A DNA stretch of 64,000 nt from Norana najaformis (taxonomy: Eukaryota; Annelida; Clitellata; Crassiclitellata; Hormogastridae): assembly GCA_964023275.1 (NCBI GenBank), contig OZ029920.1:2202572-2266571 (forward strand). Direction: 5' to 3'. Below the pieces are notes generated by a model, which saw nothing but the letters and a program-made list of their open reading frames with translations, was not told where the DNA came from and did no database searches. A program made the translations under genes and the position numbers. This document shows, in pieces, positions 54,300-64,000 of the stretch (position 1 is its first letter; each line of letters starts with the position of its first letter).

Positions 54300-54357
54300 C
54301 TTTATATATATATATATATATATAGGTGTTAAACAATATATATATATATATATAAAG

Positions 54358-54397
<40 letters not shown>

Positions 54398-54442
54398 AAT
54401 TTTAATTCTTTATATATATATATATATATATAAAGAATTAAA
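54300..54442. repeat. Nested inverted AT repeats downstream of gene 3
   Basis: Four AT runs are punctuated by TTCTTTATATA and TATAAAGAATT in alternating orientation, with AAAGAATTTTAATTCTTT as a perfect palindrome at the centre. It could extrude a cruciform or form a transcript hairpin about 85 bp past the stop codon. Confidence 0.8.
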
Positions 54443-54654
54443 ATATGTGAAAAAGGCCAATATTTACACATGTTTGGATTAGTTGTGACATTATATAGTT
54501 CTCGTTGGCATTGTGCCGCGAAAGTAATTCAAATTGTTTAACTCCTTTAATTGCCCACCTTCGGCGCTATATAAATCTCATTTTCGTTTAGCCTGTAGGT
54601 TAAGTTAAACTGAGGAACTACTGCTAGCCTGTAGGTTACAGATTAAGGCGCTAC

Positions 54655-54773
54655 TGTAATGTAAAGTGGACCTGAACTGCTCTGGCGGCCACAAGATATC
54701 ATTGAACACTGAATATTACTTGGAAATAATCAGCAGTATTAGACACCTTTAAAATGTCTTGCAATACTGCTAT
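54655..54773 (-). repeat. F/H module, reverse
   Basis: GGCGGCCACAAGATATCATTG (54683-54703), TATTAGACACCTTTAAAATG, CTGCTATATACTCGG. Confidence 0.55.
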
Positions 54774-55575
54774 ATACTCGGAGAACGAGTGGCGTCTCAG
54801 ATTAACGGTGGTAGTTCCAGAATTGCCAGATGGAGAACGGGGACGAAGATAACGTCCGTATTAAAGACGGCACACAAAAAGGGAACAACTAATGCCGGTA
54901 AGAAAAGAAATGTCATCCTAAGGACGTTGCTCACCCAGCGACCGCGAAGAGGCAGAGTAGGATCCCGAGACAGAGACAACGTTGATTACATTTTAAGGAT
55001 ACGTCCATTCCTGAATCTCCATATGAAAGAACGAATACTATGGGGCACAAATGGTACGGAACGACCATTTTAGCCTATATCGAAAGTAGGAGTAGTGATG
55101 AGTAGTGATGTGGGTGGCTCAGGCCATAGAACTGCATTGGAATCATATCACGCCCCCTAATATCAAAGAAATGGCGATGGTTGCGCAGTGTTTAGTGACA
55201 TCTCGCGGCTGTCAAGGCCGTTAACAGCGACTTCGTGGAGATATTTCTGAAGACTAACAGTGTATGTACAAAGTGATTCATATATTATCCTGTAAACACA
55301 AATTAAAGGTGTCTAAGCGTAACCTAATATTTGTAACACTGCGTGTTTAGCTACATCGTACACGGCTGCCAGTGCCATTTTCGTGTACCGTAACTTATCT
55401 GACAATAAATCGCTAGTTAATATGGGCTCCCTTATAATTCACCTCTTTCCACCAATAAAATGTATTAAAAGTCGGTTTTAGTAAGATAAAGTATGATTGA
55501 CTTTAACCACAGCGTCAGCCACGAGATGTCCATAGAATCTGAGAATTACTAATGATAGCCGATAACAACTGCCTA
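54774..55575 (+). repeat. Rep-C long copy 2
   Basis: GGCGTCTCAGATTAACGG, CGCGAAGAGGCAGAGTAGG, TTCCTGAATCTCC, GGTACGGAACGACCATTTT, GCGGCTGTCAAGGCCGTTAA, AATTAAAGGTGTCTAAGCG, CATCGTACACGGCTGCC, AATCGCTAGTTAAT and CACCTCTTTCCACC in the order of 28600 and 59130. Three small frames within it are not shared. Confidence 0.65.
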
Positions 55576-55589
55576 CATTTATAGATTCG

Positions 55590-56515
55590 ACGCCTTTAAT
55601 TCGCTTTTTCCGCTTTATAAATGCCTCGCTTTTCTCAGTAAAAAGTGTCAGATTAGACTACCAACAAAGGGTAACGTTTATACTAACGCCCTAGCAGCAG
55701 TAAGTGGTTAAAAGCTAAATTCTCTTGATGATATAACTTTCGGCTTAGACACCTTAAAATCACTTTTGTACATTTTTTCAATCGTTTGTTCATTCATTCG
55801 TTACTTTATTTATCTATTCATTCATGTGACGAATTTACTGAGACACACATTTTGTTGAATGTACGATTCTTGTGGTTGAATCTCGCTCTGATTTACACGG
55901 TGGTCGAATTCAATAAACTAAGGTCTATACGGTAAAGACCACGTCAACGGCCTTGGTAGCCACAGGATCAATGTAAATGCAAATGAACACGTTTTTCTAT
56001 AACGACTGTATGAGCTTGACCCTGCTCAATTTATAGTATATATATCGTGTCAGGTCCTTCACCACAGCTGCCCGTTTGAAGGGGCGCCACGTCATTTAAG
56101 GTCTCCAGATACGGACATTGAAATATCTTACATTTAGCCACTATCGGTATATGAACCGACATTCTCGATTCCTGAATTGCGTCATTTATTAATTTGTCTA
56201 CGTGCAAAATCGAGAATTCTTGCCCAGTTAGCGTTTTTCACCTCAAATTCTCAATTGAAAATCACAAAATGGTGCGATTGAGAAATCTACCAATACTCCA
56301 GTAGGTAATACTGCAGTCTGAACTAGATATTACAATTAATTAATTAATTAATTAATTAATTAGTTCGTTCGTTCGTTCGTTCATTCATTCATTCGTTTGT
56401 TCATTTGTTCGTTCACTCGTTACGATCATTCACATATGCGAACATATTCAGATACATACATTCTTTTTGCTTTTGCTTTTTTCGTTTTACTTTTTTATTT
56501 TTCCCTTCCTTCATA
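55590..56515. repeat. F cores (reverse) and simple repeats
   Basis: F cores at 55590-55630 (TCGACGCCTTTAATTCGC) and 55743-55765 (GGCTTAGACACCTTAAAATC). TAAT/TTCG/TTCA tetranucleotide runs at 56336-56412. A Phe-rich frame at 56397-56582 follows these runs and is unlikely to be real. Confidence 0.45.
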
Positions 56516-56519
56516 TTTG

Positions 56520-57182
56520 CGGCAAGGGAACAAAACCTGTTCTGAGAAAGGCCATTCTAAGGTCGTTGCACGGAAGATGTGAAGTCGAATCCTGAGACAG
56601 AGGTTTAGAGCGTTGTTTCCCTTAAGTAAGCGGCCAATCCTGAATCCTCCTTTGAGCGATAGGACACTACGGGTTAGGGATGGTAAACAAAGGTCGTTTT
56701 ACCCTTTACTCTAAGAAGGTGTAGAAATGCTCAGGGCATAGAACTCGGTTTGAATCACCACACTCCACCAAGGAACATATAGTTGCCCACAGTGTTTGAT
56801 TACCATCTTACGACTGTCATGGCCGTCAAGATGGACCTTATTATTTGTAACACGAATTCGAGACGCCCAATGAGCGATTGAACGAAAATAAAGGATATAT
56901 ATTTTTGTAAAGAAGTGAATTAAAGGTGTCTAAGCGAAACGTAATATCTGCAGTTCTGCATTTTTAGCAACATCGTACACGGCTGCCCCTGTTGTTGAAG
57001 TCGATCGTTATCTTGCAAGATATAGTTAGCGGATATAAGCTCCCTTACAATAACCTCTTTTAAATAATAAAATCTATAAAAAACGTTTTTAGTAAGGTAT
57101 TGTAAGGTCGGCTTTAACCACCCTGGTAGCCGCAAGAAGTCCGTCGAAATTCGGTATTACAAATAATAATAGCCTACGTATG
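56520..57182 (+). repeat. Rep-C long copy 3
   Basis: GAGAAAGGCCATTCTAAGG, GCGGCCAATCCTGAATCC, GGACACTACGGG, GAGCGATTGAACGAAAAT, GAATTAAAGGTGTCTAAGCG, CATCGTACACGGCTGCCCC and GCCGCAAGAAGTC in order. Confidence 0.65.
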
Positions 57183-57184
57183 GA

Positions 57185-57375
57185 GTTCTGACACCTTTAA
57201 TTTTTTTGTAACGTAAATTATAAATGTCTTGTTTTTCTCAATCACGTGAGAAGATGACTACGGTACTGACTTTAGTCGGATGGTGCCAGTTCCAAGGCTG
57301 GATAAAGGAGGAGGGCGACGTTAACGGCATTTGCAGCCATAAGATATCGATTAACATTGCATACTACTACTAGTA
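57185..57375 (-). repeat. F core and SINE-A, reverse
   Basis: TTCTGACACCTTTAATTTT, TTATAAATGTC, then SINE-A from GGATGGTGCCAGTTCCAAGGC to CATACTACTACTAG. Confidence 0.6.
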
Positions 57376-58085
57376 ACTATACCATAACTAGAATTCGTAT
57401 ACTATTACAATCACGTTTGTTAGATTGAACTATAAACCTATGGTACCTTAGACGCATCAGAACAAAAATTGTAGTTAAACACTTGATGCTATTAATTAAT
57501 ATTAGGTTCTGTTTATCGCTTCTTACAAATTTATTTATTCCTGTATTTGGTAGATTAAGTACAGAAACAGGTTAATCTTGGTTGAGCCATGGCTAAATGA
57601 ACATGAAACACTTGCCTTGTCTGCTATTATAAATGTAGCCTTTAAAATACATTATCCTTGAATAGGTTATCGTGTATTCTTTTAATAAAGATTATTGATT
57701 GACTATGCCTACGGTTATAAATAACCAGAAGACAACTGTCGGCTGTATTATAAATTATAGTTTAAAGAATACTCAACGAACTATTATCTATGTAAATGAA
57801 AGATTCAATAATCACCCAAAATGTTATATAATATGATGGTAATAAAAAAAATTGTAATTCTGTGCATACCAATATAGGATAATATTATGTTTATTATTTC
57901 CGATTGTTTTTAATAAAGAAATAATAAGACATTCTTTAAAACAACACAGAATATTCTTTAACAAGAAATTTACATACTGATTGCATTCTCTGAAATGCCG
58001 TCAACGATCTTTGTAATCCCCAAGTCACGACGAATGATTGCATATTGGATAAATAGAAATATAAATGAAAAATATAAAACCGCAG
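57376..58085. other. AT-rich intergenic sequence, nothing recognised
   Basis: No frame, RNA or shared family. It is markedly more AT-rich than its neighbours. Confidence 0.35.
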
Positions 58086-58089
58086 TTTA

Positions 58090-58385
58090 CACACCTTTCT
58101 AGCAGTTTCTGCGACATTATATATAATTCGTTCTCACTCCGCCACTGGCTTGGATAAAGGAGGAGGGCAAAGTCAATGGCCTTGGATGCCGTAAGATGTC
58201 ACTAAACTGAACAACTAATAATAATAATAGTCGCAAGATAACAGACAATTCGACTAGTAACCATACAACTCCGCCACTGCCATGTTTGGGGGTAGTGCCA
58301 GTCCCAAGTCTGGTAAAGGAGGAGGGCGACGGCAACGGCCTTTGATGCCATAAGCTGTCGCTGAACTGAGGAACTACTAATAGAA
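58090..58385 (-). repeat. F core and two SINE-A copies, reverse
   Basis: ACACACCTTTCTAGC, CATTATATATAATTCG, SINE-A (partial) 58135-58225, SINE-A (full) 58266-58382 with GGGGGTAGTGCCAGTCCC and GCTGTCGCTGAACTGAGG. Confidence 0.65.
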
Positions 58386-58499
58386 ATTATTTAAGAGAAA
58401 TGGCGAGCATGGGTGAAAGGAGGAAGTCGATCCTTAATCAACTTCGTTATGAAACAGTATCGTAAAGCAGCAATTACACACACACCTCACTAGTTACAT

Positions 58500-58835
58500 T
58501 CTGTTATTGTCGTCAGTGTGAAGTATTGTCGACGAGAACGGCCCTGGCGGCCAAAGAAGTTGTTAAAAACTGCACACAAAGACTACTAGATCCGAAAGGA
58601 TTCCCATTGACGAAAGGTACACTTTACCTGGGAACAGTTTCAGGTCCTGGATCTTCACAGCTGCAGTACTCAGCAGCCGGAATTTCGAACGAATTTCCTT
58701 CAACCTTTGCTGCCTTATGTTGATATAAATAAAGTTAAATCGGGGGAAATACACAGCGCCACTGTCGTAATGCTCAAAACTTCAATCGATGGCTACTGCA
58801 AAGCAAAATCGATGCCCATGCCGATAAAGAGGGTG
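58500..58835 (+). repeat. H-like and Rep-B fragments
   Basis: CAGCGCCACTGTCGTAATGC, CAATCGATGGCTACTGC and AAGCAAAATCG (58753-58815) match Rep-B. CGGCCCTGGCGGCCAAAGAAG resembles a reverse H block. A 65-codon frame at 58526-58723 has no recognisable domain. Confidence 0.45.
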
Positions 58836-59129
58836 AATCCCTTTGCAAATGCTGAAGGGAAATCCGGGAAGATAAGGAAACATGTGGACATTGGGTCACC
58901 TAACTACCTGACCTCCCTGCCCTCATCGATGTAGGGCTACACCGGGGACTTGAAACTCTATTTGGGGAAATGTATCTTTAGGGGGTGACAGTTTTAACCG
59001 GTCGGGAAAGCTACTCTTCCTTCTGCTAATCGCAGCATATCGATCCCATGAGGCTCATTTGAGTAATCCCACATTTACACAAGTTATACTCAGCCTTTCA
59101 CGTGCAGCGAGTAACATCATTGAAGTGTG

Positions 59130-59915
59130 TGGTCCCAGGAACTCAAAGAACGACTGTCGTCTCAGATTAATGGCGGTGGTTCCAGAGTTATGAGATATAG
59201 GATTGGTGGAGAAAAGACAATTCGTAGTAAAGCAATCACGCAAAAATGGAACGACTCTTTCCGGTAAGAATACGAAAGTCCATCCTCAGGACCTTGCCCA
59301 CCCGGCGACCGCGGAAGAGGTGGAGTCGCATTCCGAGACAAAGCTTTGCAGCGCTGCCTCCCTGAAAGAAGCAGCCAATCTTAATCTCCCTTGTAGAGAT
59401 AGGATATTACTGGGCAGGGATGGTAAAGAATGGTCATTTTAGCCTGTATGAAAAATAGAAGAGCCAGTGATGTGGATTGGTCAGGACATAGAACTGTGTT
59501 GGAGTCACCCCGCTCCACCTAATACCATACAAATCGCCCCCTCTCAACAGTGTTTAATGACGTTTTACGGCTCTCGTGGCCTTTAACATCGACAGTAGAG
59601 TAAAAGAAAAGCAAACCCAACATTGATTAATCGAAAGTGAGATTTATATAATTTTGGGAAATCACGATTTAAAGGTGTCTAGGCGATGCCTAACATTCGA
59701 AGTATCACGTGTTTAGCAAACACTGTACACGGCTACCAGTTGAAGTCGACAGTAATTTATCATAACAAATCGTTAGCGGATCATTGTCGTTCACCTCTTT
59801 TAACGAATAACGTGTAAAAAGACGGGCGTTGTGAAGTAAAGCTAGGTCGACTTTAGCCACCCCGGCAGACGCAAAAAGTCGACTAATAGCAGTGGATAAG
59901 TTAACTGAGTGTAAA
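59130..59915 (+). repeat. Rep-C long copy 4
   Basis: CTGTCGTCTCAGATTAATGG, CCACCCGGCGACCGCGGAAG, GGATATTACTGGGCAGG, GTTTAATGACGTTTTACGGC, ACGATTTAAAGGTGTCTAGG, AACACTGTACACGGC, CAAATCGTTAGCGGAT and GACGCAAAAAGTCG. It aligns with copies 1-3 over almost its full length. Confidence 0.65.
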
Positions 59916-59979
59916 CCTATGTAGCAGAAAAGCAACACGTTTTAAAGATATGTAATACAGCTGAGTATTTTTTAGTATT

Positions 59980-60245
59980 ATTCAATTCTTTAATGACATC
60001 TTGTGGTCGCCAAAGCCGTTGACTTTGACATTACTTTAAGGAGCTGACGGGCAACACTGGAGCGATAGTAGTTCCTCAGTTTAACGACAGCTTATGGCAT
60101 CAAAGGCTGTTGCCGTCGCCCTCCCTTTATCCAGGCTTGGGACTGGCACTACCCCCAAACAAGGCAGTGGCGGAATTGTCAGCTCATAGAACTAAATTTA
60201 AGAATTATTTACTTCGGCACGAGCGAATTAAAGGTGTTGAAAAGA
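59980..60245 (+). repeat. H block, SINE-A and F core, forward
   Basis: TTTAATGACATCTTGTGGTCG, SINE-A 60063-60178 (GTTTAACGACAGCTTATGGC to CAGTGGCGGAATTG), GCGAATTAAAGGTGTTG. Confidence 0.65.
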
Positions 60246-60349
60246 GCTAAAGAGCTTTTGACATAAGTTGGTATTAAAGACATTAGTGGTTCGTGGGATC
60301 TTGGGCTGTGGAGGACGCTCTATTACTTTTAGTTTTTGGGGAAACCTGA

Positions 60350-60522
60350 AATTGTATGCATTTTATATTATTATCTTATCGTTTTTGTTTTGTTTTATTG
60401 TTCCAAATGCAAATTAAACTCGGAAGCGCTATGTCTCAACTGATTATCTCATGTTGCTGCTCCACACATTACGCTTTAGAAGGCGAGAGCTCAACAAACC
60501 AGCCGATAAAAAAATGTGTCAT
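60350..60522 (+). repeat. Rep-D left part with tRNA-like relic
   Basis: TACGCTTTAGAAGGCGAGAGC then CAACAAACCAGCCG is a decayed form of the tRNA-like head at 21361-21412. Rep-D resumes at 61196 after the piggyBac-like insertion. Confidence 0.5.
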
Positions 60523-61195
60523 TTAACCCCTTTACCGTCCATTAAAAATTTTCAATCCGTCACCAATCCGGCCATTTATTTTTTTAAGATTCGGGCTTGC
60601 CGATTAGCTGTCCGCTTGTCCGGTTTCCGAACGTCTTGACTCAGCTACTCGGCACGTTTATTTGTCTCTTCAACCATCATTTCTAATGTATCACAAGTCA
60701 GAAACAATCTAATGTAAAACATCACTTGTGTCCGGAATTGCTGCCTTTCGTCCAGGAGATCCAGTGAAATCCAGTCGCGTGGGTTGATTGCATTGTCTAT
60801 CAGACCAAGCAAAATTTGATCCAGCATCGTAGATCACCGTTTCCGTGCTTTCGTTGCTATCCGAATGTTCGAAATCATCCTCACTCGACTCTACCTCACT
60901 TTCGCTGGCGACTACCGACGATTCATCGCTCCTATCTAAGAGAATTTGCCGAACTTGGCTCGCGCTGTATGCTCTCTTCGACGCCATTTTTACAAGGGTG
61001 CAACATAAATATTCCAAAAATAAGTTCCACCTGGCGAATAAATGATTACTAAACCCATATATATCTTTCCCCGAGTCTGATTCGGGCTTGCCGATTAGCT
61101 GTCCGCTTGCAAAGTACAACCCGAGGCTCACTCGGGCTAGCCGAATAATGAAACACAGCGCGAGTGCCGCTCGGGCTAGCCGGTAAAGGGGTTAA
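60523..61195 (-). mobile_element. piggyBac-like element, internally deleted, with transposase N-terminus
   Basis: Flanked by TTAA (60523-60526 and 61192-61195). Inverted ends: TTAACCCCTTTACCG at the left and its complement CGGTAAAGGGGTTAA at the right. On the minus strand from ATG 60985-60987 is MASKRAYSASQVRQILLD, an acidic Ser-rich stretch, then FTGSPGRKA and, after a one-base shift near 60725, YIRLFLTCDTLEM..EETN. This is the start of a piggyBac-type transposase up to the first part of its DDE domain; the rest is deleted. A 30-bp direct repeat (ATTCGGGCTTGCCGATTAGC...) lies at 60589-60618 and 61080-61109. It splits a Rep-D copy, so insertion postdates Rep-D. Confidence 0.8.
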
Positions 61196-61385
61196 AAGTG
61201 TTTTTACCATAAAGGACAAAATTATGTGGCATAATTTCGCTTTCGGCTAAACGCCTATGATATCTGCTTTGATGTAAAGAAGAACCGATTAATACAGCAT
61301 TAATATTTGGGTCTGTTTAAACACCTTCAAGTTTCTTTACACAAAGCTATATAAAAGACTACTTTGTTATAATTTTCAATTAAAC
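61196..61385 (+). repeat. Rep-D right part
   Basis: AAGTGTTTTTACCATAAAGG matches 21429-21450, and TTAATATTTGGGTCTGTTTAAACACCTT matches 21508-21541. Confidence 0.55.
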
Positions 61386-61639
61386 AGCAGTACACGAGTT
61401 TTAATTCGATATTAACGGCTCTGGAAGCCAAATCAAGTTGCTAAATTAAATAAAGACTTTATGTTATATTATCGACTATTAAAATCAGTCTCCGTTTTCA
61501 AAACTTTAAATTGTTTATAACAATTCGACATATGCTACTCATTATCGTTCAACTGCAGCTGCTGATATTTCTCCACCGGAAGTTGTGACGTAATCGTAAT
61601 CGGACTAAGCATTCCGGAAATGAAAAACTACAGACAGTA

Positions 61640-61880
61640 GTAGTAGTTCTTCAGTTAATCGACGTCTTCTGGCGTCAAAGTCCGTTGCCTCCCCTTCAAC
61701 CAGCTTGGGACTGGCACTACCCGACTAAAGGCAGTAGCGGAGTTGGGCTACAGATAATAGTAGCAATTCCCTTGTTTAACGATATCTTATGGTATCAAAG
61801 GCCGTTGACGTCGCCCTCCTCCTTTATCCAGGCTTCGGACTGGCCTTACCCAACTAAAGACAGTGGCGGCGTTTTTACTA
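61640..61880 (+). repeat. Two SINE-A copies, forward, tandem
   Basis: First 61642-61745 (GTTAATCGACGTCTTCTGGC to GGCAGTAGCGGAGTTG), second 61768-61875 (TTGTTTAACGATATCTTATGG to GACAGTGGCGGCGTTT). Confidence 0.65.
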
Positions 61881-61889
61881 GCGATTGAA

Positions 61890-62375
61890 AAAGAAATTTT
61901 CCAAATCAGGCTTTCTGGGTTTTTATGTAAAGCAAGAAATTAGAAAGACAATTGTATTTTCTTTATAAATTTTCGATCGAAATACAAATTGTAATGAATC
62001 ACTGCAGTGTTTGCAATGTTTTAGCAGATATTGCTCCATCAGCGACCATCTCAGTATTTAACTCAGAATGAATTATCCTCTGCACCGCCATAGATCTCTG
62101 TACATCGTCTGGAAATATATTTGAAAATATAAAATACATGAAAAGCCATTTTTTGGATTAAAACGGGTTTTCTCACATCTGATTTATCTACTTTTAAATA
62201 CGGCGCAAGTGACCAAGATGTCTAACGTTTCTGTTCCGGGTCGTTTTTCAACAATCAGTCGGTCAAATGCTGATTCTTGCTGGATAGTAATCCTTCGTTC
62301 GGACTTCTGTATGCCCTAAAATATTAATATCTGTTTGAACACCTTTAAATCAGTTTAGCTAGTATTACGATGATA
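61890..62375 (+). repeat. Rep-D, second long copy
   Basis: AGACAATTGTATTTTCTTTA, CATCAGCGACCATCTCAGTA, TCTGCACCGCCATAG and TCTGTTTGAACACCTTTAAATC follow the order of 20860-21570. Confidence 0.55.
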
Positions 62376-62880
62376 GTATGAAAATAACAAGATGATGTCA
62401 TTTTAGTTGATGCCTTGTGTTGTATAATAAAAGCACAGCGTGCGTCACTTAATGTTTTGGAAGAACAATTGACTGAAGCGAGCGTTTCCCATAGTAACAG
62501 CCTATATCTTGATCCGTCCAATCAAATGGCGTACTTCCATTGCCATGGTGATCAATTGTATTTTCTGGCCAATAAAAGCGCTGTAGAATGTTCTCAAAGG
62601 GTCGGAAATATGTAAAAGTTCGAGCATGTTGCCCCTTATCTTCAATTGCCTCTTATTTGTGGCCATGTAAAGAGGCATTCACAATTAAACGCAGCTGCGC
62701 ATTTATGTCCATCTGTTTTAATAAATTCTATATGTTGAGATGTACTAACTTATAAGATCTTAAAAGATATTAAAACGTGTTTGAGGCACTTTCCGTAACT
62801 GCACGGCGTCTTTTTCCAATGCTTAAACCGTATAGTATAATTTTCAAAGGCCGGCTCTCATTACCCGCGTTTAATTCATA
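62376..62880. other. Intergenic sequence, nothing recognised
   Basis: The 66-codon frame at 62415-62615 has no recognisable domain. Two CCAAT-type motifs (62518, 62569) are noted without further promoter evidence. Confidence 0.35.
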
Positions 62881-62884
62881 TAGA

Positions 62885-63098
62885 TATGACCAGTGGACCC
62901 TCAACTACAGGGGCTGGCGTGGGTTCCAAGCGTGTGCGGTGGAGTAGCTGAGTCTGCAATTGAAAGTCTCGATACAACCAGCTCTAGAGACCCTGAACAC
63001 CCTGATCAATCCATCCTTTCTGGCTAAAACACTAAGCCTACTTTAATTCTGTCTCTTCAAATCCTATCTGGACAAACTGATATCTAATCTAATCTAAA
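62885..63098 (+). mobile_element. LINE 3' end with (TCTAA)n tail
   Basis: The end encodes LFKSYLDKLISNLI and stop, in the style of a CR1/L2 ORF2 terminus, and is followed by CTAATCTAATCTAA (63084-63097). Upstream sequence is too diverged to confirm, so this is tentative. Confidence 0.35.
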
Positions 63099-63127
63099 GA
63101 CTTCTACAGCATTGTTATCATAATTCC

Positions 63128-63332
63128 TAATGCCTAAGACTATCATAATGCCGAAGGGCTAAGGCTATCGTGATGCCTAAGGCCTAAGGTTATCATAATG
63201 CCTAAGGCCTAATGTTATCATTGTGTCTAAGGACTAAGGCTATCACAAATAACTAAGACCTAATGTTACTATAATGCCTAAGGTCTAGTGTTATCATAGT
63301 GCCTAAGGCCTAAGGGTATCATAATGCCTAAG
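63128..63332 (+). repeat. 25-bp degenerate minisatellite
   Basis: About eight units of the form TGCCTAAGGCCTAAGGTTAT plus CATAA; successive unit starts at 63174, 63199 and 63224 give a 25-bp period. Units differ at several sites, so it is older than the two perfect arrays. Confidence 0.8.
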
Positions 63333-63334
63333 TC

Positions 63335-63750
63335 AAGTCAAAATTGCAGTGAAAAATAGTAAACCGTTGGAGAAGCTGGGTCGAATTCCGATAGACCAGA
63401 GAAACCAGAAGCCAGGCTAAGGTGGGTAAACAAGTTGGAAGAAATGTGTCTTAAGTTTGGACCTGAATGATATCAAAAGAATTGGCAGAACGAACTGAAC
63501 TGGTAGTGAATTCCACAGCTTTGGACCAGCTACCGAGAAGGATCGAGAGCCCAACATTGTTTGGTTAGGCCTATAGGGCACAGCAAGAGTCACACATTGA
63601 ACGAGTGCAATGTCTACTAGTGTTAGGGGTGAACATGGAATATAGAAGGGTCGGCTGATTTAAATGTAGTACCTTATGAACTATAAAATAGATTTTGAAA
63701 TGAATTCCTTGTTCAATGGGCACCCAGTGCAGTGAATGTAAAATTGGCTG
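63335..63750 (-). mobile_element. CR1-like LINE family 4, degraded 3' half
   Basis: Minus-strand translation: LHWVPIEQGIHFKIYF, AYRPNQTMLGSRSFSVAGPK, LWNSLPVQFV, FRSKLKTHFF. The order and motifs match CR1-type ORF2 termini (LHWLPI..RI.FKI, AP.LWN.LP, FK..LKT.LF). It is old, and its right part is cut by the window's last 250 bp of unrecognised sequence. Confidence 0.7.
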
Positions 63751-64000
63751 GCAAGAGAGTTTTTCTTACAGCATATACGCATCCTTGATGACGAAGATTC
63801 CTATGAGATGAGTTGCGAATACCACGATGCCTCGCTGCCTATCTTTCTCTCGTCTCTGTCTGTCTGTGTTTGTATTTGTGTGTTGGTCGTAGATTTCCAG
63901 AGGCCTCTGGCGTGGCGTTAAAACCCCATAAGCTTCTGAAGTCTGTTGGGTCACTGGCGCGGCGTAAAACCCCGTAAACCAATCCGTAGATTTCGTGTTT
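63751..64000. other. Window end, nothing recognised
   Basis: A TCTG/TGTC-rich segment at 63844-63890 and a short repeat (GGCGTGGCGTTAAAACCCC against GGCGCGGCGTAAAACCCCG) at 63909-63975. No gene seen. Confidence 0.35.

Overview
This is a eukaryotic (metazoan) genomic window. The evidence is intron-bearing genes with GT/GC-AG splice sites, B-box zinc fingers, many 5'-truncated CR1/L2-like LINE ends, SINE-like repeats, piggyBac-like and Tc1/mariner-like miniature elements, and very long (AT)n arrays. The repeat mix and the frequent palindrome TAGGCCTA suggest a marine invertebrate, but the species cannot be named from sequence alone. One assembly gap (N run, 947-956) lies inside an (AT)n array.

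The only convincing host protein-coding genes are three tandem, same-strand (+) paralogues at about 5.4-10.5 kb, 33.1-38.3 kb and 50.1-54.2 kb. Each has a probable 5' non-coding exon, then an exon with RING finger, two B-boxes and a coiled coil, then a phase-1 intron and a single exon with a Kelch beta-propeller. The predicted proteins are 691, 680 and 677 aa. They look like TRIM-type E3 ubiquitin ligases whose substrate-binding end is a Kelch propeller rather than the usual SPRY, NHL or filamin domain. A related 5' region without a gene body (about 2000-2650) marks a lost fourth copy or a spare promoter. The paralogues are mosaics: the RBCC exon groups genes 1 and 2, but part of the Kelch exon groups genes 1 and 3 and another tract groups genes 2 and 3. 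This points to exchange of the recognition domain. Gene 2 appears to use a GC donor for its main intron.

The rest is repeat-dense. Recurrent families, defined here by comparison within the window, are: (i) SINE-A, about 105-116 bp, with target-site duplications at two loci; (ii) the F/H module, with a TATA-like stretch, a core AAAGGTGTCTAAGC and then TTTAACGACATCTTGTGGC, in dozens of copies on both strands; (iii) Rep-B, about 430 bp; (iv) Rep-C, about 400-800 bp; (v) Rep-D, about 500-700 bp. SINE-A, Rep-B, Rep-C and F/H share sub-blocks. These modules are almost absent from the three gene islands. Mobile elements with diagnostic coding remnants are CR1/L2-like LINE 3' ends with tails (ATTACG)n, (ATTC)n, (TTACAA)n and (TCTAA)n, a LINE reverse-transcriptase palm fragment, other RT carboxy-terminal fragments, two internally deleted piggyBac-like elements with TTAA duplications, and one Tc1/mariner miniature element that still encodes the transposase carboxy terminus. 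There are three clean minisatellites (16 bp x14, 23 bp x9, about 25 bp degenerate) and many microsatellites. I found no rRNA, CRISPR, operon or prokaryotic feature.
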